A stretch of 51,458 bases of DNA from Lachnospiraceae bacterium (lineage in GTDB: Bacteria; Bacillota; Clostridia; Lachnospirales; Lachnospiraceae): assembly GCA_030524665.1 (NCBI GenBank), contig JAUNGL010000006.1:1-51458 (forward strand). Reading direction: 5' to 3'. The notes beneath the pieces are model-generated. The model ran no database searches. It was not told where the DNA came from and saw only the letters and a list, made by a program, of their open reading frames with translations. The position numbers were made by a program, and so were the translations under genes. Shown here one piece after another: positions 26,850-35,204 of the stretch (position 1 is its first letter; each line of letters opens with the position of its first letter).

Positions 26850-27781
26850 TATTCAGCCTGAACGCAACGCTGCCGATTTTTTTGACTATGATACTGGGAT
26901 GGTTTTTCAAACGGACCGGTCTGATGGATGAGCGGTTTGTGGCGAAGATGAACCGTTTTGTATTTCAGGCGGCGCTTCCGGTGCTGGTGTTTCAGGATCT
27001 TTCTACCGTAGATTTTTTTGAAGTATGGGATACGAAATTTGTTGTGTTCTGCTTTCTGGCGACACTGATCAGCATACTGTCAGTGACAGCGCTGTCTTAT
27101 CTGTGGAAGGACAGGAGCATACAGGGAGAATTCATTCAGGCCTCGTACCGCAGCAGTGCAGCGATCCTCGGAATTGCGTTTATCCAGAATATCTATGGAA
27201 ATGCAGGGATGGCTCCGCTGATGATTGTGGCGACTGTGCCGCTCTACAATATCATGGCAGTTGTGGTGCTGTCTGTGATGAAGCCTGAGAGGGAGGCTCT
27301 GGATGGCAGGCTGCTTTTGAAAACACTGAAAGGGATCATCACGAACCCGATCCTGCTCGGGATTGCTGCTGGGATCGTCTGGTCGCTTTTGAAGCTTCCG
27401 ATGCCGGTGATTCTGGAAAAGACTGTGAAGAATGTGGCAGTGCTTGCGACTCCGCTTGGACTGATGGTGATGGGAGCATCCTTTGAATGGAAACAGGTAT
27501 CCGCGAAGTTGAAACCTGCCGCTGCCGCCAGTCTGATCAAGCTCGTGGTGCTCGCTGCGGTATTTCTGCCGGCTGCGGTATCACTCGGCTTCCGGGAAGA
27601 AAAACTGGTAGCGATCCTCGTGATGCTCGGCTCAGCCACAACAGTAAGCTGTTACATTATGGCAAAAAACATGGGGCATGAAGGAACACTGACTTCGAGT
27701 ACAGTCATGCTGACGACACTGTTCAGCGCATTTACACTGACAGGCTGGCTGTATCTTCTGAAATCACTGGGATTGATTTGA
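26837..27781 (+). CDS. AEC family transporter, possible malate carrier
   Basis: A 314-residue integral membrane protein of the auxin efflux carrier family with about ten hydrophobic segments. Conserved features include LPIFLTMILGWFFKRTGLMD at the N-terminus, MNRFVFQAALPVLVF, SYRSSAAILGIAFIQN and GLMVMGASFEW. Some members carry malate or other organic acids. Because a malic enzyme gene follows within 80 bases, malate transport is a reasonable inference. The start overlaps the upstream ASKHA gene; GGGGAAAGAGGG before ATG 26837 is the ribosome site. Confidence 0.88.
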   Translation: MENLIFSLNATLPIFLTMILGWFFKRTGLMDERFVAKMNRFVFQAALPVLVFQDLSTVDFFEVWDTKFVVFCFLATLISILSVTALSYLWKDRSIQGEFIQASYRSSAAILGIAFIQNIYGNAGMAPLMIVATVPLYNIMAVVVLSVMKPEREALDGRLLLKTLKGIITNPILLGIAAGIVWSLLKLPMPVILEKTVKNVAVLATPLGLMVMGASFEWKQVSAKLKPAAAASLIKLVVLAAVFLPAAVSLGFREEKLVAILVMLGSATTVSCYIMAKNMGHEGTLTSSTVMLTTLFSAFTLTGWLYLLKSLGLI

Positions 27782-27797
27782 AAACAGGAATCAGATA

Positions 27798-27825
27798 TTG
27801 ACTTGGATCGAAAATAAGCTAAAAT
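27798..27825 (+). promoter_or_regulatory. Promoter of the malic enzyme gene
   Basis: TTGACT (27798-27803), 16-base spacer, TAAAAT (27820-27825). Confidence 0.65.
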
Positions 27826-27859
27826 AGATTTATCGACTGAATTTTAGGAGGGGACTACA

Positions 27860-29032
27860 TTGGATTACGCAAAAGAATCATTAAGACTTCATTATGAATG
27901 GAAAGGAAAGCTGGAAGTAACTGCAAGGGCAGCTGTAGACAACAAGGAAGCACTGTCACTGGCATATACCCCGGGTGTTGCACAGCCGTGTCTTGAGATA
28001 CAGAAGGATGTAAATAAGAGCTATGAGCTGACCCGCCGCTGGAATACGGTAGCCGTTGTCACAGACGGCACGGCAGTTCTGGGACTTGGAGATATCGGAC
28101 CGGAGGCAGGTATGCCGGTGATGGAAGGAAAGTGCGTACTGTTCAAGGAATTTGGCGGAGTCGATGCGATTCCCCTCTGCGTGCGAAGCAAGGATGTGGA
28201 TGAGATTGTAAATACGGTTGCACTGCTGGCAGGCAGCTTCGGCGGTGTAAACCTCGAGGATATCAGTGCGCCGAGATGCTTTGAGATCGAAAAGAAGCTG
28301 AAGGAGCGCTGCGATATTCCGATTTTTCATGATGACCAGCACGGGACGGCTGTGATTACACTGGCAGGTCTTTTGAATGCACTGAAGCTTGTCGGCAAGA
28401 AGATTGAAGATGTGAAGATTGTCACCAGCGGTGCGGGAGCGGCCGGGATTGCAATCATCAGGCTTCTGATGAGTATGGGACTGAAGAATGTGATCATGAC
28501 AGACCGTACCGGTGCGATCTATGAGGGGCGCGAAGGCCTGAATCCGATCAAACAGGAAATGGCGAAGATTACGAATCGGTCCGGAGAAAAGGGGACACTG
28601 GCTGAGGTGATCCGCGGAGCAGATGTATTTATTGGCGTATCGGCACCGGGAACCCTGACCAAAGAGATGGTACAGACGATGGCAAAGGATCCGATTATTT
28701 TTGCGTGTGCCAATCCGGTACCGGAGATTTTTCCGGATGAAGCAAAAGCGGGCGGCGCGGCGGTCGTATCGACCGGACGCAGTGACTTCCCGAATCAGGT
28801 GAACAATGTACTGGCATTTCCCGGAATCTTCCGCGGTGCACTGGATGTGCGTGCGGCAGATATTAATGATGAGATGAAGGTTGCGGCAGCGTATGCGCTG
28901 GCTTCTCTGGTAAGCGATGAAGAACTGTCAGCGGATTATATTCTTCCTGCAGCATTCGATCCGCGCGTGAAGGATGCAGTGGCAAAGGCGGTGGCAGAAG
29001 CAGCCGTAAAGAGCGGCGTGGCAAGAATCTGA
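27860..29032 (+). CDS. NAD-type malic enzyme
   Basis: Malate to pyruvate plus CO2 with reduction of NAD(P), 390 residues, the short single-domain form without a phosphotransacetylase tail. Seen: SLAYTPGVAQPCLEI, VVTDGTAVLGLGDIGP, the metal site PIFHDDQHGTA (D and D), the nucleotide-binding loop SGAGAAGIAI, and FACANPVPEIFPDEA. The start is TTG 27860 with a strong ribosome site AGGAGGGG (27846-27853). It has its own promoter just after the AEC carrier gene, together suggesting a malate uptake and decarboxylation module. Confidence 0.95.
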   Translation: MDYAKESLRLHYEWKGKLEVTARAAVDNKEALSLAYTPGVAQPCLEIQKDVNKSYELTRRWNTVAVVTDGTAVLGLGDIGPEAGMPVMEGKCVLFKEFGGVDAIPLCVRSKDVDEIVNTVALLAGSFGGVNLEDISAPRCFEIEKKLKERCDIPIFHDDQHGTAVITLAGLLNALKLVGKKIEDVKIVTSGAGAAGIAIIRLLMSMGLKNVIMTDRTGAIYEGREGLNPIKQEMAKITNRSGEKGTLAEVIRGADVFIGVSAPGTLTKEMVQTMAKDPIIFACANPVPEIFPDEAKAGGAAVVSTGRSDFPNQVNNVLAFPGIFRGALDVRAADINDEMKVAAAYALASLVSDEELSADYILPAAFDPRVKDAVAKAVAEAAVKSGVARI

Positions 29033-29141
29033 GCGCGGAAATAACAGAAAACAACAGGTGTGTAAGCTGTCCGGCTGTGTACTGGACTGATCGAAAACCA
29101 TATGGAAGGGCGGAAGCCGATACAGAACGGAGGTGGAGAAC

Positions 29142-30068
29142 ATGCTGCATGTGAAAGGACTTCAGGAGGGGCTTGAGACATTCAAGACGCTGGGCTCTGA
29201 TGTGAGGATGCGCATTATTGAGCTGTTATCTGAAAATGGTGAGATGAACATGAATGAACTGGCGTCGGCACTGGAGCTTACGAACGGGGCGCTGACAGCG
29301 CATATCAAGCGCCTCGAGGATTGCGGAATCATCAAGACGGTATCCGAATATACCGGGCATGGAAACCAGAAGAAATGCAGCATGAAGGTCAATCAGCTTT
29401 TGCTGAGCGTAAGCCCCGCAGAGGAGACGCGTGAGATAAAAGTCTATGAGACGGAGATTCGTGTCGGCCATTACAGTGATTATTCGGTTTGCCCTTCCTG
29501 CGGGATTGCCAGCGCTTACAGCATGATCGGGGAAGCTGATGACCCGCGCTATTTTGCACATTCTGAGCGGCTTCAGGCAAGTGTCCTCTGGTTTCAGTCA
29601 GGCTATATCGAATACCGGATTCCAAATATGCTTCCAAAGAACCAGCGTGTCAGCCAGCTTACATTCTGCTTTGAGATCTCTTCGGAAAATCACAGGATTG
29701 GGCCCGCGGCGCAGTCGGATATTTCCTTCTGCCTGAATGGAAAGAAAATTGGCAGTTGGCTAAGTCCGGGAGACATGGGCGGTGTGAAGGGCATCTATAC
29801 TCCCGGCTGGTGGGTGATGCGTGAACGGCAGTACGGGCTTTTGAAGATGGTAGTCGTAAATAACCGGGGAACCTTTTTGGATGGGCTGAAAATATCCGAT
29901 ACATCATTGTCGGAATTCCAGCTGGATGACCGTAGTGAAATACGGTTCCGGTTTGTCGTTGATGATAAATCAGAATATAAAGGTGGCCTGGCGCTCTACG
30001 GTGCCGGATTCGGAAATTATAATCAGGATATCAAGGTCAGGGTGCACTATATGCAGAATGAGCCATAA
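29142..30068 (+). CDS. ArsR-like winged-helix regulator with unrecognised C-terminal domain (paralog 1)
   Basis: A 308-residue probable one-component regulator. Residues 10-90 form an ArsR-type winged helix (FKTLGSDVRMRIIELLSENG, then MNELASALELTNGALTAHIK). The remaining 200 residues are mostly predicted beta-strand and aromatic-rich: SVCPSCGIAS, GEADDPRYFAHSERL, LWFQSGYIEYRIPN, FCLNGKKIGSWLSPGDMGG, TPGWWVMRERQYG, GFGNYNQDIKV. This part looks like a beta-sandwich ligand domain but I recognise no family. It is a clear paralog of the 31421-32356 product and stands just before the GH43 gene, facing it. A sugar effector is inferred. ATG 29142 follows GGAGGTGG. Confidence 0.75.
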   Translation: MLHVKGLQEGLETFKTLGSDVRMRIIELLSENGEMNMNELASALELTNGALTAHIKRLEDCGIIKTVSEYTGHGNQKKCSMKVNQLLLSVSPAEETREIKVYETEIRVGHYSDYSVCPSCGIASAYSMIGEADDPRYFAHSERLQASVLWFQSGYIEYRIPNMLPKNQRVSQLTFCFEISSENHRIGPAAQSDISFCLNGKKIGSWLSPGDMGGVKGIYTPGWWVMRERQYGLLKMVVVNNRGTFLDGLKISDTSLSEFQLDDRSEIRFRFVVDDKSEYKGGLALYGAGFGNYNQDIKVRVHYMQNEP

Positions 30069-30162
30069 CAGTTCAGACTGCTTAGAAAATGAAGATTCGG
30101 TTCTGCGGCTTGTATGACGTAACAATTAGAGAGAATTCGTGTGAAAAAAAGTAAAAAACAGG

Positions 30163-30217
30163 TTGAAATTAAAGAAAATATGAGTATAATCTTTAGGAGC
30201 AACTAAAATAATTTACA
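30163..30217 (+). promoter_or_regulatory. GH43 promoter with candidate operator
   Basis: TTGAAA (30163-30168), 16-base spacer, TATAAT (30185-30190). Directly downstream lies CAACTAAAATAATTTACA (30200-30217), close to the likely transcription start, a usual repressor position. CAACTAAAATTTACAATAAC occurs again at 32461-32480 upstream of the paralogous regulator. Promoter is clear; operator role is inferred. Confidence 0.65.
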
Positions 30218-30352
30218 GAAATCAAAAATATTAAAATAACAGGTCGTATTGCGGTCACATGAAAACTTGGTTCTGGCGGTTCGGACAGACAGAAGGGAAG
30301 TCCGTGGAACCGGGAGCACCGGGAGATTGAATGATTCGGGGAGGAATCGAAT

Positions 30353-31312
30353 ATGAGCAGCGAAACAAAACTGAGATACAATGAACCATGGATTCTGCAG
30401 CGGGCAGATCCATACGTATATCGCCATACCGATGGTATGTATTACTTTACGGCATCCCTTCCGGAGTATGACGGAATTGCACTTCGCAGATCTGAGACAC
30501 TGTACGGTCTGAAGGATGCGGAGGAAGTCAGGATCTGGAACAGGCATGAGAGCGGCATTATGAGCTTCCATATCTGGGCGCCGGAGCTGCACTATCTGCA
30601 GGGAAAATGGTACATATATTTTGCAGGCGGAGACAAGGATGATATCTGGGAGATCCGTCCGTATGTTCTGGAATGTGCGGATGAAGACCCGATCACCGGA
30701 ACCTGGGTAGAAAAGGGAATGATGCAGAGAAGTGATGATGATGCTTTCTCATTTACGGATTTCTCTCTCGATGCGACGGTATTTGAGAACCACGGGGAAT
30801 ATTACTACGTATGGGCAGAGAAGGTCAGTGTCGGAAAGAAGATTTCGAACCTCTACATTGCCAAGATGGAATCTCCGTACAAACTGAAAACTGCGCAGGT
30901 ACTGTTGGCTACGCCATGCTATGACTGGGAGAGGATCGGTTTCTGGGTAAATGAAGGTCCGTTTGCCCTGAAGCGCAATGGAAAGATTTTTCTGACGTAT
31001 TCTGCGAGCGAGACAGGTGTAGATTACTGCGTCGGACTGTTGACTGCGGATGAAGATGCAGACCTGCTGGATCCGAATTCCTGGAGAAAGTCAAGAGTGC
31101 CGGTACTTTGCACGGATGACTCCAGAAAGATATACGGGCCGGGGCATAACTGCTTTACCCAGACGGAGGACGGCACAGACGTGATGGTCTACCACGCGAG
31201 AACAGAAACAGAAATCGAAGGAAATCCGCTCTACAATCCGAACCGCCATGCGATGATTACGAAGGTGAGATGGAATGAAGACGGAACACCGAAATTCACA
31301 TATGAAGACTGA
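30353..31312 (+). CDS. GH43 arabinofuranosidase-type glycosidase
   Basis: A 319-residue cytosolic five-bladed propeller glycosidase of family 43. The catalytic set is readable: base D19 (QRADPYVYR), pKa modulator D140 (FSLDATVFE) and acid E201 (WVNEGPFAL), plus GPGHNCF near the C-terminus. Overall it resembles exo-alpha-1,5-arabinofuranosidases (subfamily 26-like), so arabinan-oligosaccharide trimming is likely. Ribosome site GGGGAGG precedes ATG 30353. It lies between two paralogous regulators and upstream of an importer and two GH51 arabinofuranosidases, which supports an arabinoside role. Confidence 0.88.
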   Translation: MSSETKLRYNEPWILQRADPYVYRHTDGMYYFTASLPEYDGIALRRSETLYGLKDAEEVRIWNRHESGIMSFHIWAPELHYLQGKWYIYFAGGDKDDIWEIRPYVLECADEDPITGTWVEKGMMQRSDDDAFSFTDFSLDATVFENHGEYYYVWAEKVSVGKKISNLYIAKMESPYKLKTAQVLLATPCYDWERIGFWVNEGPFALKRNGKIFLTYSASETGVDYCVGLLTADEDADLLDPNSWRKSRVPVLCTDDSRKIYGPGHNCFTQTEDGTDVMVYHARTETEIEGNPLYNPNRHAMITKVRWNEDGTPKFTYED

Positions 31313-31345
31313 GATAAATTCAGATCATTATAAATAACAACAAAG

Positions 31346-31402
31346 AATACCTGCCATGACACGGAAAGCCAGAAAGCTCCGGGTATATGGCAGGTATTTT
31401 GT
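31346..31402. terminator. Bidirectional terminator between GH43 and regulator 2
   Basis: A perfect 12-bp stem (31346-31357 with 31387-31398) with a 29-base loop. It is followed by TTTTG on the plus strand and preceded by A-rich sequence that serves the minus-strand gene. Confidence 0.7.
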
Positions 31403-31420
31403 AATTTTGTCTCAGACAGT

Positions 31421-32356
31421 TTATTCGAGCACATCATCTGCATTAATCGGGCTGTACTGGATCCCGAATTCGATATCCTGATTATAATTTCCGAATCCCC
31501 GTCCGAATACGGTCAGTCCGCCCGTGTGCCGTGCCGTATCGGGAACTGCCATACGGAACCGGATCGTGTCACGGTAATCGAAATGGAACTGGTCAATCGT
31601 AATATTGGATATTTTGACGTTGTCCATGAATACGCCGTTGTATCCGATCGTAAGTGTCTTCAGAATCCCGTACTGGTTCCAGTTCGGAAACCACCAGTCG
31701 GGGGTAAACAGGCCGGGCACATCCGCAAAATCACCGGGACTGGTCCACATACCGATAAATGTGCCATTCAGATAAAAATGAATGTCCGACGGCCAGATAT
31801 CGTTGCTTCCCGGGGCCTCTGAGCTGAGCTCCGCGGAGATGGAGATCTGATCGATCTTGCATCCGAAGGGAATGACACTTGGGATCAGGTATTCGACATA
31901 GCCTCTGGAAAACCAGAGAATATCGGCATCAAAATGTTTTTGATGTGCAAAAAAACGGGGATCATCCACTTCACCGACGATGGAGGTAGCAGTGGAGAGC
32001 CCGCAGGTAGGATAGACTTCGTATGAGGAATACTGTCCGGCCCGGAGATGGGACTTGAATTCATTGTGTGACTGCGTATCGTGTGAGAGTACAAAGAGTA
32101 TTTTATCAAGATGTGGTTCACACATTTTTTGGTTGCCGTGTACCATAGAGTCCGTATTCACCCGGATCAGGTCGCAGCCTTCCAACTTACGGATATGGTT
32201 TGTGAGGGCACCATTTGTAATGTTCAGCCGCTCAGCCAGCTCGTTCATACTCATTTTCCCGTTTTCCAGCAGCAAGTTCAGAATCGAAATACGGATCTCG
32301 GAACCAAGGGCGCGGAAAACGTCCAGTTCTTCCTGAAAATTCTTGATATAACGCAT
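31421..32356 (-). CDS. ArsR-like winged-helix regulator with unrecognised C-terminal domain (paralog 2)
   Basis: A 311-residue paralog of the 29142 product with the same order: winged helix (FRALGSEIRISILNLLLENG, MNELAERLNITNGALTNHIR), then the long beta-rich domain with YPTCGLSTATSIVGEVDDP, ILWFSRGYVEYLIPSV, FYLNGTFIGMWTSPGDF, TPDWWFPNWNQYG and GFGNYNQDIEF. The first Cys of the CPSCG motif in paralog 1 is replaced by Tyr-Pro here. It is read leftward, away from the importer at 32796, so it probably controls that operon, itself, or the GH43 gene. On the minus strand AAGGGG precedes ATG 32356. Confidence 0.75.
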   Translation of the reverse strand: MRYIKNFQEELDVFRALGSEIRISILNLLLENGKMSMNELAERLNITNGALTNHIRKLEGCDLIRVNTDSMVHGNQKMCEPHLDKILFVLSHDTQSHNEFKSHLRAGQYSSYEVYPTCGLSTATSIVGEVDDPRFFAHQKHFDADILWFSRGYVEYLIPSVIPFGCKIDQISISAELSSEAPGSNDIWPSDIHFYLNGTFIGMWTSPGDFADVPGLFTPDWWFPNWNQYGILKTLTIGYNGVFMDNVKISNITIDQFHFDYRDTIRFRMAVPDTARHTGGLTVFGRGFGNYNQDIEFGIQYSPINADDVLE

Positions 32357-32371
32357 AATATTCCCCTTATC

Positions 32372-32386
32372 TTGTAAGCGTTTATT
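32372..32386. promoter_or_regulatory. Candidate CcpA cre-like site
   Basis: TTGTAAGCGTTTATT resembles the catabolite-repression cre consensus with one half-site mismatch. It lies between the regulator start and its promoter. Prediction only. Confidence 0.3.
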
Positions 32387-32435
32387 CCATCAGCAGTGAC
32401 TGTTCAAAAATGTGATATTTTGTAAGTATTCTTTT

Positions 32436-32480
32436 ATTCTAGCAGGTTTTTTCAAAAAAACAACTAAAATTTACAATAAC
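32436..32480 (-). promoter_or_regulatory. Promoter of regulator 2 overlapping a candidate operator
   Basis: On the minus strand: TTGTTT (32463-32458), 16-base spacer, TAGAAT (32441-32436). The motif CAACTAAAATTTACAATAAC (plus strand 32461-32480) overlaps the -35 and closely matches the one at the GH43 promoter, which suggests autoregulation by one of the paralogs. Confidence 0.5.
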
Positions 32481-32628
32481 CTAAAGAAAAAAAGAAATAT
32501 TTTATGCAAAACTAAAAATGCCGGAAGCGAGGTTGAGCAGAATATACAAAGAAATGCGCTATATAAAGGGAAAAAGTCAACGATACGATATGAAATTATA
32601 GAAAAATATAAAATATTTTATTTTATCC

Positions 32629-32795
32629 TTGACAAAAACGGGAAAAAGTAATATATTATTTCCATAAAACAAACAAAAAAGAACAAGGCACACAAAAAAA
32701 GGTGCACAGATTGCACAATTCCATTTTGGGATCGTGAATCATCATAACGAAAAGCGGATAAGCAATCTGCGCATCACATCAAAAGGAGGACAAAC
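32629..32795 (+). promoter_or_regulatory. Promoter and leader of the arabinoside importer operon
   Basis: A near-consensus promoter: TTGACA (32629-32634), 17-base spacer, TATATT (32652-32657). The leader of about 130 bases contains an 11-bp inverted pair with one mismatch (GCACAGATTGC at 32703-32713 and GCAATCTGCGC near 32763-32773), which could fold just before the ribosome site AAAGGAGG. The rest of 32481-32628 is AT-rich and holds no gene that I can support. Confidence 0.7.
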
Positions 32796-34145
32796 ATGAA
32801 AAAGAGATGGCTTAGCGTTGCTCTTGCAGCAACCATGGTAGCTTCTATGCCGATCGCAGCTATGGCTGAAGAAGAGACAGAAGCAGCGGCAACCGCAGTT
32901 ACGACGGTGGGACCGGATGAGGGAACACATTTTGAACTGTGGTCATTCGTAGACCTGCACAATGAGTTCTACGGAAAGATGGTTGAAGCCTGGAACGAGG
33001 AGAATCCAGACAAGCAGATCCAGATTACTTTCAGTACATATCCGTACGGCGATATGCACAACAAGCTGATGATGTCCCTGCAGGCAGGATCAGGCGCACC
33101 GGATATCTGTGACGTTGAGATCGGACAGTTCCCGAACTACACAGGAGCTGACTGCCCGCTGTATTCACTGAATGATGCTCTTGCTCCGTATGAAGAGTCC
33201 ATGGTTCAGGCAAGACTTGATGTATACTCCAATGAAGATGGTACAAGAATCGGTGTTCCGACACACGTAGGTGCTACTGTTATGTACTGGAACGCAGAGA
33301 TTTTCGAGCAGTACGGACTGGATTACAAGTCAGTTAAGACATGGGATGATTATACCGCACTCGGCGAGCAGCTTCGTGATGCTTCCAACGGTGAAGTTTA
33401 TCTGACTGCTGTAGATACAGGCGGAGTTGACTGGATGTGGATCGCTATGGCTGAGTACGGTGAGGACTGGACAGGCGGCCCGGGCGGAACAGCTAATGTA
33501 CAGCTTGATTCTGTTAAGAAGATGCTGACAATGCAGCAGCAGTGGCTGAACGACGGTATCGCTATGATCGCTACAGACGGACATACTGATACAGACGGAT
33601 GCCGTGTAAGTATCAAGGACGGTGTGATCGCATCCTTCCCGAAGGCTATGTGGTACATGAGCCGTTTCAAAGATTACATGCCGGAGCTGGAAGGCAAGTT
33701 TGATATCACAACTGTTCCGGTATTTGAAGAGGGACAGAAGTGTTCAGTAGGTGTAGGCGGAACCGGTACCGTTGTTACGAACGAGTGTGAGAATCCGGAA
33801 CTGGCAGCAGAGTGGCTTGCATGGGCTAAGTGTTCAGAGGAAGGCCAGCAGCACATCTGGAATGACCTTGGATTCGATGTCTGCAACACAGCATTCTGGT
33901 CAGACGAAGAGTTCGCATACAGTGAGTCAAATCCGTACAACACATTCTTCCGCGTAAAACCGTATGAGGTTCTGAATCAGCTCGCAGAGGCAGATGCAAT
34001 CGGAACTGTTTATACAACATCTGTATCTCCGACACTGAACGACTATATGTGCACCACTACTCTGAACTATGTTCTTGAGGATGGATGGGATGTAGAGGAA
34101 GCTCTTCAGGATGCTCAGGATTATCTTGACATGGAGCTTATGTAA
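32796..34145 (+). CDS. ABC importer sugar-binding protein without lipobox
   Basis: Extracellular sugar-binding protein of the CUT1 class, 449 residues, first gene of an importer operon. The signal peptide MKKRWLSVALAATMVASM continues to AMA-EEE, a signal peptidase I type site, and no lipobox cysteine is present, whereas both binding proteins in the mannoside operon have one. The mature protein shows typical folds: FELWSFVDLHNEFYGKMVEA, GAPDICDVEIGQFPNY, VGVGGTGTVVTNECENPELA. Context with GH43 and GH51 genes suggests arabino-oligosaccharides. How it stays at the membrane is unclear. Confidence 0.9.
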   Translation: MKKRWLSVALAATMVASMPIAAMAEEETEAAATAVTTVGPDEGTHFELWSFVDLHNEFYGKMVEAWNEENPDKQIQITFSTYPYGDMHNKLMMSLQAGSGAPDICDVEIGQFPNYTGADCPLYSLNDALAPYEESMVQARLDVYSNEDGTRIGVPTHVGATVMYWNAEIFEQYGLDYKSVKTWDDYTALGEQLRDASNGEVYLTAVDTGGVDWMWIAMAEYGEDWTGGPGGTANVQLDSVKKMLTMQQQWLNDGIAMIATDGHTDTDGCRVSIKDGVIASFPKAMWYMSRFKDYMPELEGKFDITTVPVFEEGQKCSVGVGGTGTVVTNECENPELAAEWLAWAKCSEEGQQHIWNDLGFDVCNTAFWSDEEFAYSESNPYNTFFRVKPYEVLNQLAEADAIGTVYTTSVSPTLNDYMCTTTLNYVLEDGWDVEEALQDAQDYLDMELM

Positions 34146-34207
34146 TTCAGGAAAGAGTATAGCGTAAGGTTATATCAGGTTACAGAATAGAATAGAGAAA
34201 ATTGGGG

Positions 34208-34241
34208 GAGGCCTGGGAATTGCATTCCCGGGCCTCGTTTT
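34208..34241 (+). terminator. Attenuator-like hairpin between binding protein and permease
   Basis: A 13-bp stem (34208-34220 with 34224-34236, one G-U pair), 3-base loop, then GTTTTA. Being inside an operon, it probably lets only part of transcription into the permease genes and protects the binding-protein message. Confidence 0.7.
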
Positions 34242-34294
34242 ACGCAGAAGCAGAACTGTTTCTGCGGTTTGAGAAGAGAAAGGAGGAATACATC

Positions 34295-35200
34295 GTGAAT
34301 AAGGCGAAAAAATTATTGTATTCCCAGAAGGTTGCACCCTATGTATTCGTGCTGCCGTTTATGCTGAGTTTGATTATTTTCTGGGCGTACCCGCTGATCA
34401 GCGGTATCGTCATGAGTTTTCAGGATGTATCGTTTGGAGGAACAGAATGGGTAGGCTTGTCACATTATCAGAAGCTTGCAAAGGATAAGTTCTTTGCTAC
34501 GGCTGTTATGAACAGTGTGGAGTACATGATACTGACGCTGCTTCTGCTGATCCCGATCCCGCTGGTACTGGCAGTTCTGCTTGAGAGTCGTGTCACGAAG
34601 GCAAAGGGCGTGTGGAAAGTCATCATGTATATTCCGGCACTGACCTCCGTAGTTATTTCCGGTATGCTGTTCCGTTTGATGTTCTCAGAAGGTGCAAGCG
34701 GTCAGATGAACGTAATCATGCATATGCTCGGCAAGCCAAGCGTCGCATGGCTGAAGACAAAAGGTACTGCATGGTGTGCATTGCTTCTCCTGTGTATGTG
34801 GAGATGGACCGGTGTAAATATGCTTTACTTCGTATCTGGTCTGAAGTCTATTGACAATTCCGTATATGAGTCGGCAGATATCGATGGTGCGAACCCGACT
34901 CAGAAGCTGTTCTATATTACGCTTCCGCTGCTGAAACCGACCACAGTTTACGTTATCACGATTTCCGTATTTGCTGGTCTGTCAATGTTCCTGGAAACCT
35001 TCATGCTGTGGAATGGTAACTCATCACCGAAGAATATCGGTCTTACGATTGTAGGTTATCTGTATAAGCGTGGTATCGAGAAGAATGATATGGGTTATGC
35101 ATGCGCAGTAGGTGTGGTACTGATGGTGATTGCCCTGATTATCAACTTCATCCAGTTGATTGCTACAGGTACGGTTAAAATTGGAAAGAAGGAGGACTAG
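34295..35200 (+). CDS. ABC sugar permease, CUT1 MalF/AraP type
   Basis: Membrane subunit of the arabinoside importer, about 302 residues with six membrane segments. VLPFMLSLIIFWAYPLISG opens the first, and the EAA-type loop is ESADIDGANPTQKLFYITLP. GTG 34295 is chosen because AGGAGG (34281-34286) is correctly spaced; the ORF extension to 34202 would run through the attenuator hairpin. It ends five bases before the next permease. Confidence 0.93.
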   Translation: MNKAKKLLYSQKVAPYVFVLPFMLSLIIFWAYPLISGIVMSFQDVSFGGTEWVGLSHYQKLAKDKFFATAVMNSVEYMILTLLLLIPIPLVLAVLLESRVTKAKGVWKVIMYIPALTSVVISGMLFRLMFSEGASGQMNVIMHMLGKPSVAWLKTKGTAWCALLLLCMWRWTGVNMLYFVSGLKSIDNSVYESADIDGANPTQKLFYITLPLLKPTTVYVITISVFAGLSMFLETFMLWNGNSSPKNIGLTIVGYLYKRGIEKNDMGYACAVGVVLMVIALIINFIQLIATGTVKIGKKED

Positions 35201-35204
35201 TGAG

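Noticed and set aside
32412..32651. 79-codon frame in the AT-rich region before the arabinoside importer
   Set aside because: It runs over two promoters; Lys/Ile/Phe-rich composition is explained by AT-rich DNA.
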